Origin: Phycisphaerales bacterium
GTDB lineage: Bacteria; Planctomycetota; Phycisphaerae; Tepidisphaerales; Tepidisphaeraceae
Assembly (NCBI GenBank): GCA_003153655.1
Contig: PMAK01000102.1
Location: forward strand, 24,206-31,245
Reading direction: 5' to 3'
DNA length: 7,040 bases
Positions 4,218 to 7,040 of the stretch are shown piece by piece (positions within the stretch are counted from its first letter, which is position 1; every line of letters begins with the position of its first letter). The notes under the pieces are model-generated. The model saw only the letters and a program-made list of their open reading frames with translations, searched no databases and had not been told where the DNA came from. The translations under genes and the position numbers were made by a program.

Positions 4218-7040
4218 ATGAGAGGCTACCCGCCCGCACAGGGCCTGTACGATCCACAGTTCGAGCATGACGCCTGCGGCGTCGGCTTTCTTTGCCACAT
4301 CAAGGGCAAGGCGAGCAACCGTATCGTCTTGCAGGCACTGGAGATGCTGGAAAATATGAACCACCGCGGCGCCTGCGGCTGCGAGCCGAACAGCGGCGAC
4401 GGCGCGGGGATTCTGGTTCATATTCCGGATGGCTTTTTCCGCCGAAAGTGTGCTGAGCTTGGGTTTATCCTGCCGTCGCTGAATCAATATGGCGTCGCCA
4501 ATGTCTTTTTGCCGCAGGATGACAGCCAGCGCGCCGAGTGCCAGCGGATGCTGGAAAAGGTCGTGTCCGACTATGGCATGGTCACGCTCGGCTGGCGCGA
4601 CGTGCCTGTGGATAACAGTTCAATTGGTCCCACGCCCCGGGCGTGCGAGCCGCGCATCCGGCAAATCTATGTCGGGATGGGTAAATCGTTCTACAACCGG
4701 CAGGATTTTGACCGTCGGCTCTATCTCGTCCGCCAGCGGGCCGAAAACAGCATTGAATTCAGCGATCTTCCGGAAAACGCCCGCAGCATGTTTTACATCT
4801 GCGCGCTGAGCGCTTCGCGGATCATTTATAAGGGGATGTTGACCGCCGATCAGGTGCGCAAGTATTTCCCCGATCTCAGCGAGCCGGATTTTGAAAGCGC
4901 GCTGGCGGTGATCCATTCCCGCTTCAGCACCAATACATTTCCGTCATGGGATCGCGCTCATCCTTACCGGTACATCGCCCACAACGGCGAGATCAACACC
5001 CTCCGCGGCAACCGCAACTGGATGCGAGCCCGGTATGGCTCGCTGCAATCCGACATCTTCGGCGATGAACTCCAGAAGATGTTCCCGATCCTGACCGAAT
5101 CGGGGTCGGACACGGCCACGCTGGATAACGCGCTGCAATTCCTCACGCTCAACGGCCGCACGCTTGCCCATAGCGTGCTGATGCTGATTCCCGAGGCCTG
5201 GCAGAACAACCACAAGATGGATGAGGAGCTGAAGGCCTTCTACGAATACCACGCTTGTCTCATGGAGCCCTGGGACGGCCCGGCGAGCATCGTCTTCACC
5301 AACGGGGCGCAGGTTGGCGCTGTGCTGGATCGCAACGGCCTGCGGCCAAGCCGGTATTACGTCACCAAAGATGACATGGTCGTCATGGCCAGCGAGGTGG
5401 GCGCGCTGCCGATCAAGCCGGAAAACGTCGCCCGGAAATGGCGGCTGCAGCCCGGCAAGATTTTCCTGATCGATTTCAAGCAGGGACGGATCATCGACGA
5501 CAACGAGATCAAGCGCAATCTCGTCGAAAAGCGTCCGTGGAAGGAATGGCTCAACCAGTACATGATCCCGCTGGATGATCTGCCCGCGCCCAGCAAGGTT
5601 CATCAGCCGGACCACGATACGCTTCGCGTGCGGCAGCATGCCTTCGGGTACACCGTTGAAGATTTGAAGATGATCATGATGCCCATGGCCGCTCGGGGCC
5701 AAGAAGCCATCGGCAGCATGGGCGCTGATACGCCGCTGGCTTGTTTGAGCGATAAGCCGCAGCTTTTATACAACTATTTCCGGCAACTCTTTGCGCAGGT
5801 GACCAATCCGCCGTTGGATGCCATTCGCGAGGAATTGGTCACAAGTCTCTACACGTATCTTGGGCGCGAGGGGAATCTTCTCAGCGAGGAGCCGAAGAAC
5901 TGCCACCTGATCAAGCTGAAGCAGCCGATCCTTTCTAATAGCGATCTGGAAAAACTTCGGGAAGTGGCGCATGGCGATCTTCGCGCCGTCACGCTTCCGA
6001 TGCTGTTCAGCGCTTCCGAAGGTGAAGCAGGCTTGGAAAAAGCGGTGGATGCGCTATGCGTCGCGGCGGCAAAGGCCGTTCGCGAAGGAGCATCGATCCT
6101 GGTGCTGTCCGACCGCGGCGTGGACGCGGAGAATGCTCCGATTCCCAGCCTGTTGGCCACCGCAGCCGTGCATCATCACCTCATCCGCGAGGGAACCCGC
6201 ACGCAGTGCGGCCTGGTGATCGAGACCGGCGAAGCACGCGAATCACACCATTTTTGTCTGCTCATCGGCTACGGCGCGGGCGCGGTCAATCCTTACCTGG
6301 CGTTTGAAACGCTGGCTGATCTGCACAAAGACGGCATGCTTCCGCCGGATCTGGCGCTGGAAGATGCCAAGAAGAATTTCATCAAGGCCGCGAATAAGGG
6401 AATCCTGAAAGTCGCGAGCAAGATGGGGATCAGCACGGTTCAGAGCTATCGCGGCGCGCAGATTTTTGAAGCGATTGGGTTGAGCAAGCGGCTCGTGGAC
6501 AAGTTCTTCACCAACACCGCCAGCCGGATCAACGGCGTCGATCTGGATGTGATCGCCCGCGAATCACTCATGCGCCATCGGCATGGCTTTCCACCGATCC
6601 GCGTTAATGGGCAGGTCCTCGACAACGGCGGCAATTATCAATGGCGGCGCGACGGGGAATACCACATGTGGAACCCCGACACGATCAGCAAAATGCAGCA
6701 TGCCGTCCGTCTCGGAATCACCAAGCCGATCGATGGATTCAAGGCGTTCCAGGAATACACGCGGCTGTGCGACGACGAGGCCAAGCATCATTGCACGCTT
6801 CGCGGATTGTTGAATATCAAGCACGCACCGACGCCGATCCCGCTGGATCAAGTCGAATCGGCCAAGGAGATCGTCAAGCGCTTCGTCACCGGGGCGATGA
6901 GCTTCGGATCGATCAGCAAAGAGGCTCACGAAAATCTCGCGATTGCGATGAACCGCATCGGCGGCAAGTCGAACACCGGCGAGGGCGGCGAGGAATCCGA
7001 CCGCTTCAAGCCGCTGCCGAACGGCGATTCGATGCGCTCG
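4218..7040 (+). CDS. gltB: Glutamate synthase large (alpha) subunit, GltB (3' end beyond window)
   Basis: Glutamate synthase transfers the amide nitrogen of glutamine to 2-oxoglutarate, giving two glutamates. The frame is open for 941 codons from the ATG at 4218 to the right edge; full-length proteins have about 1,500 residues. A 19-residue propeptide precedes Cys20 (in DACGVGF), the expected N-terminal nucleophile of the class II amidotransferase domain. This domain shows NHRGACGCEPNSGDGAGIL, RFSTNTFPSWDRAHPYRYIAHNGEINTLRGN (about 235-266) and ESGSDTATLDN (about 294-304). The central domain includes NYFRQLFAQVTNPP (about 520-533). The FMN-binding synthase domain begins near 830 and shows GAMSFGSIS (about 892-900) and GGKSNTGEGGEE (about 915-926). 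The cysteines of the 3Fe-4S cluster and the C-terminal GXGXG domain are off-window. A gltD small-subunit gene, if present, would be further right; without it the enzyme could be ferredoxin-dependent. Confidence 0.97.
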   Translation, partial: MRGYPPAQGLYDPQFEHDACGVGFLCHIKGKASNRIVLQALEMLENMNHRGACGCEPNSGDGAGILVHIPDGFFRRKCAELGFILPSLNQYGVANVFLPQDDSQRAECQRMLEKVVSDYGMVTLGWRDVPVDNSSIGPTPRACEPRIRQIYVGMGKSFYNRQDFDRRLYLVRQRAENSIEFSDLPENARSMFYICALSASRIIYKGMLTADQVRKYFPDLSEPDFESALAVIHSRFSTNTFPSWDRAHPYRYIAHNGEINTLRGNRNWMRARYGSLQSDIFGDELQKMFPILTESGSDTATLDNALQFLTLNGRTLAHSVLMLIPEAWQNNHKMDEELKAFYEYHACLMEPWDGPASIVFTNGAQVGAVLDRNGLRPSRYYVTKDDMVVMASEVGALPIKPENVARKWRLQPGKIFLIDFKQGRIIDDNEIKRNLVEKRPWKEWLNQYMIPLDDLPAPSKVHQPDHDTLRVRQHAFGYTVEDLKMIMMPMAARGQEAIGSMGADTPLACLSDKPQLLYNYFRQLFAQVTNPPLDAIREELVTSLYTYLGREGNLLSEEPKNCHLIKLKQPILSNSDLEKLREVAHGDLRAVTLPMLFSASEGEAGLEKAVDALCVAAAKAVREGASILVLSDRGVDAENAPIPSLLATAAVHHHLIREGTRTQCGLVIETGEARESHHFCLLIGYGAGAVNPYLAFETLADLHKDGMLPPDLALEDAKKNFIKAANKGILKVASKMGISTVQSYRGAQIFEAIGLSKRLVDKFFTNTASRINGVDLDVIARESLMRHRHGFPPIRVNGQVLDNGGNYQWRRDGEYHMWNPDTISKMQHAVRLGITKPIDGFKAFQEYTRLCDDEAKHHCTLRGLLNIKHAPTPIPLDQVESAKEIVKRFVTGAMSFGSISKEAHENLAIAMNRIGGKSNTGEGGEESDRFKPLPNGDSMRS

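Noticed and set aside
4944..5702. A 252-codon open frame on the minus strand inside gltB
   Set aside because: It lies fully opposite conserved amidotransferase-domain coding sequence and its translation is His/Val/Asp-rich with no family signature. It is best explained as a shadow of gltB.

Overview
The window looks like chromosomal DNA from a free-living, moderately GC-rich bacterium. It contains housekeeping genes with their control regions and shows no sign of mobile DNA: no transposase, integrase, tRNA, rRNA or CRISPR array was found. A PP2C-type regulator with an FHA-GAF-SpoIIE architecture, and several genes with little or no Shine-Dalgarno sequence, would fit a planctomycete (perhaps the Phycisphaerae side) or a relative. 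That assignment is inferred from gene style only and is not secure.

Layout. (1) Positions 1-1800, minus strand: the front of a SUF iron-sulfur assembly operon. An Rrf2-family regulator (1288-1800) is followed after 17 bp by an A-type Fe-S carrier (934-1269). After another 54 bp comes sufB (879 down to 1), which runs off the left edge with 293 codons present. A well-formed sigma-70-type promoter (1822-1850) lies just upstream of the regulator, inside a pair of inverted half-sites that could be its autoregulatory operator. (2) Positions 1801-1958: intergenic region between divergent genes, with the suf promoter, a possible plus-strand -10 element and two short hairpins. (3) Positions 1959-2213, plus strand: an unrecognised small protein with one membrane segment and a very acidic tail. 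(4) Positions 2214-2362: a gene-free G/T-rich stretch carrying about five degenerate repeats of the type TTTTGRGGCARAG spaced roughly 16-21 bp apart. A further copy lies upstream of the small gene. (5) Positions 2363-4030, plus strand: a 555-residue FHA-GAF-PP2C (SpoIIE/RsbU-type) serine/threonine phosphatase. (6) Positions 4031-4217: a hairpin that may be a terminator and a near-consensus promoter for the next gene. (7) Positions 4218-7040, plus strand: gltB, the glutamate synthase large subunit, with 941 codons present before the right edge.

Function. The suf genes form one unit in which the regulator probably controls its own operon: SufA-type carrier and SufB scaffold, with sufC, sufD and sufS expected further left but not visible. 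Glutamate synthase is itself an iron-sulfur flavoenzyme, so it is a plausible client of that pathway, although the two units have separate promoters and face opposite ways. The phosphatase would read a phosphothreonine signal through FHA and a ligand or protein signal through GAF; no partner anti-sigma or anti-anti-sigma gene is in view. The points most worth a second look are the Rrf2 regulator that lacks most of the IscR cluster ligands, the phased G-rich repeats around the small acidic membrane protein, and the inverted half-sites bracketing the suf promoter.
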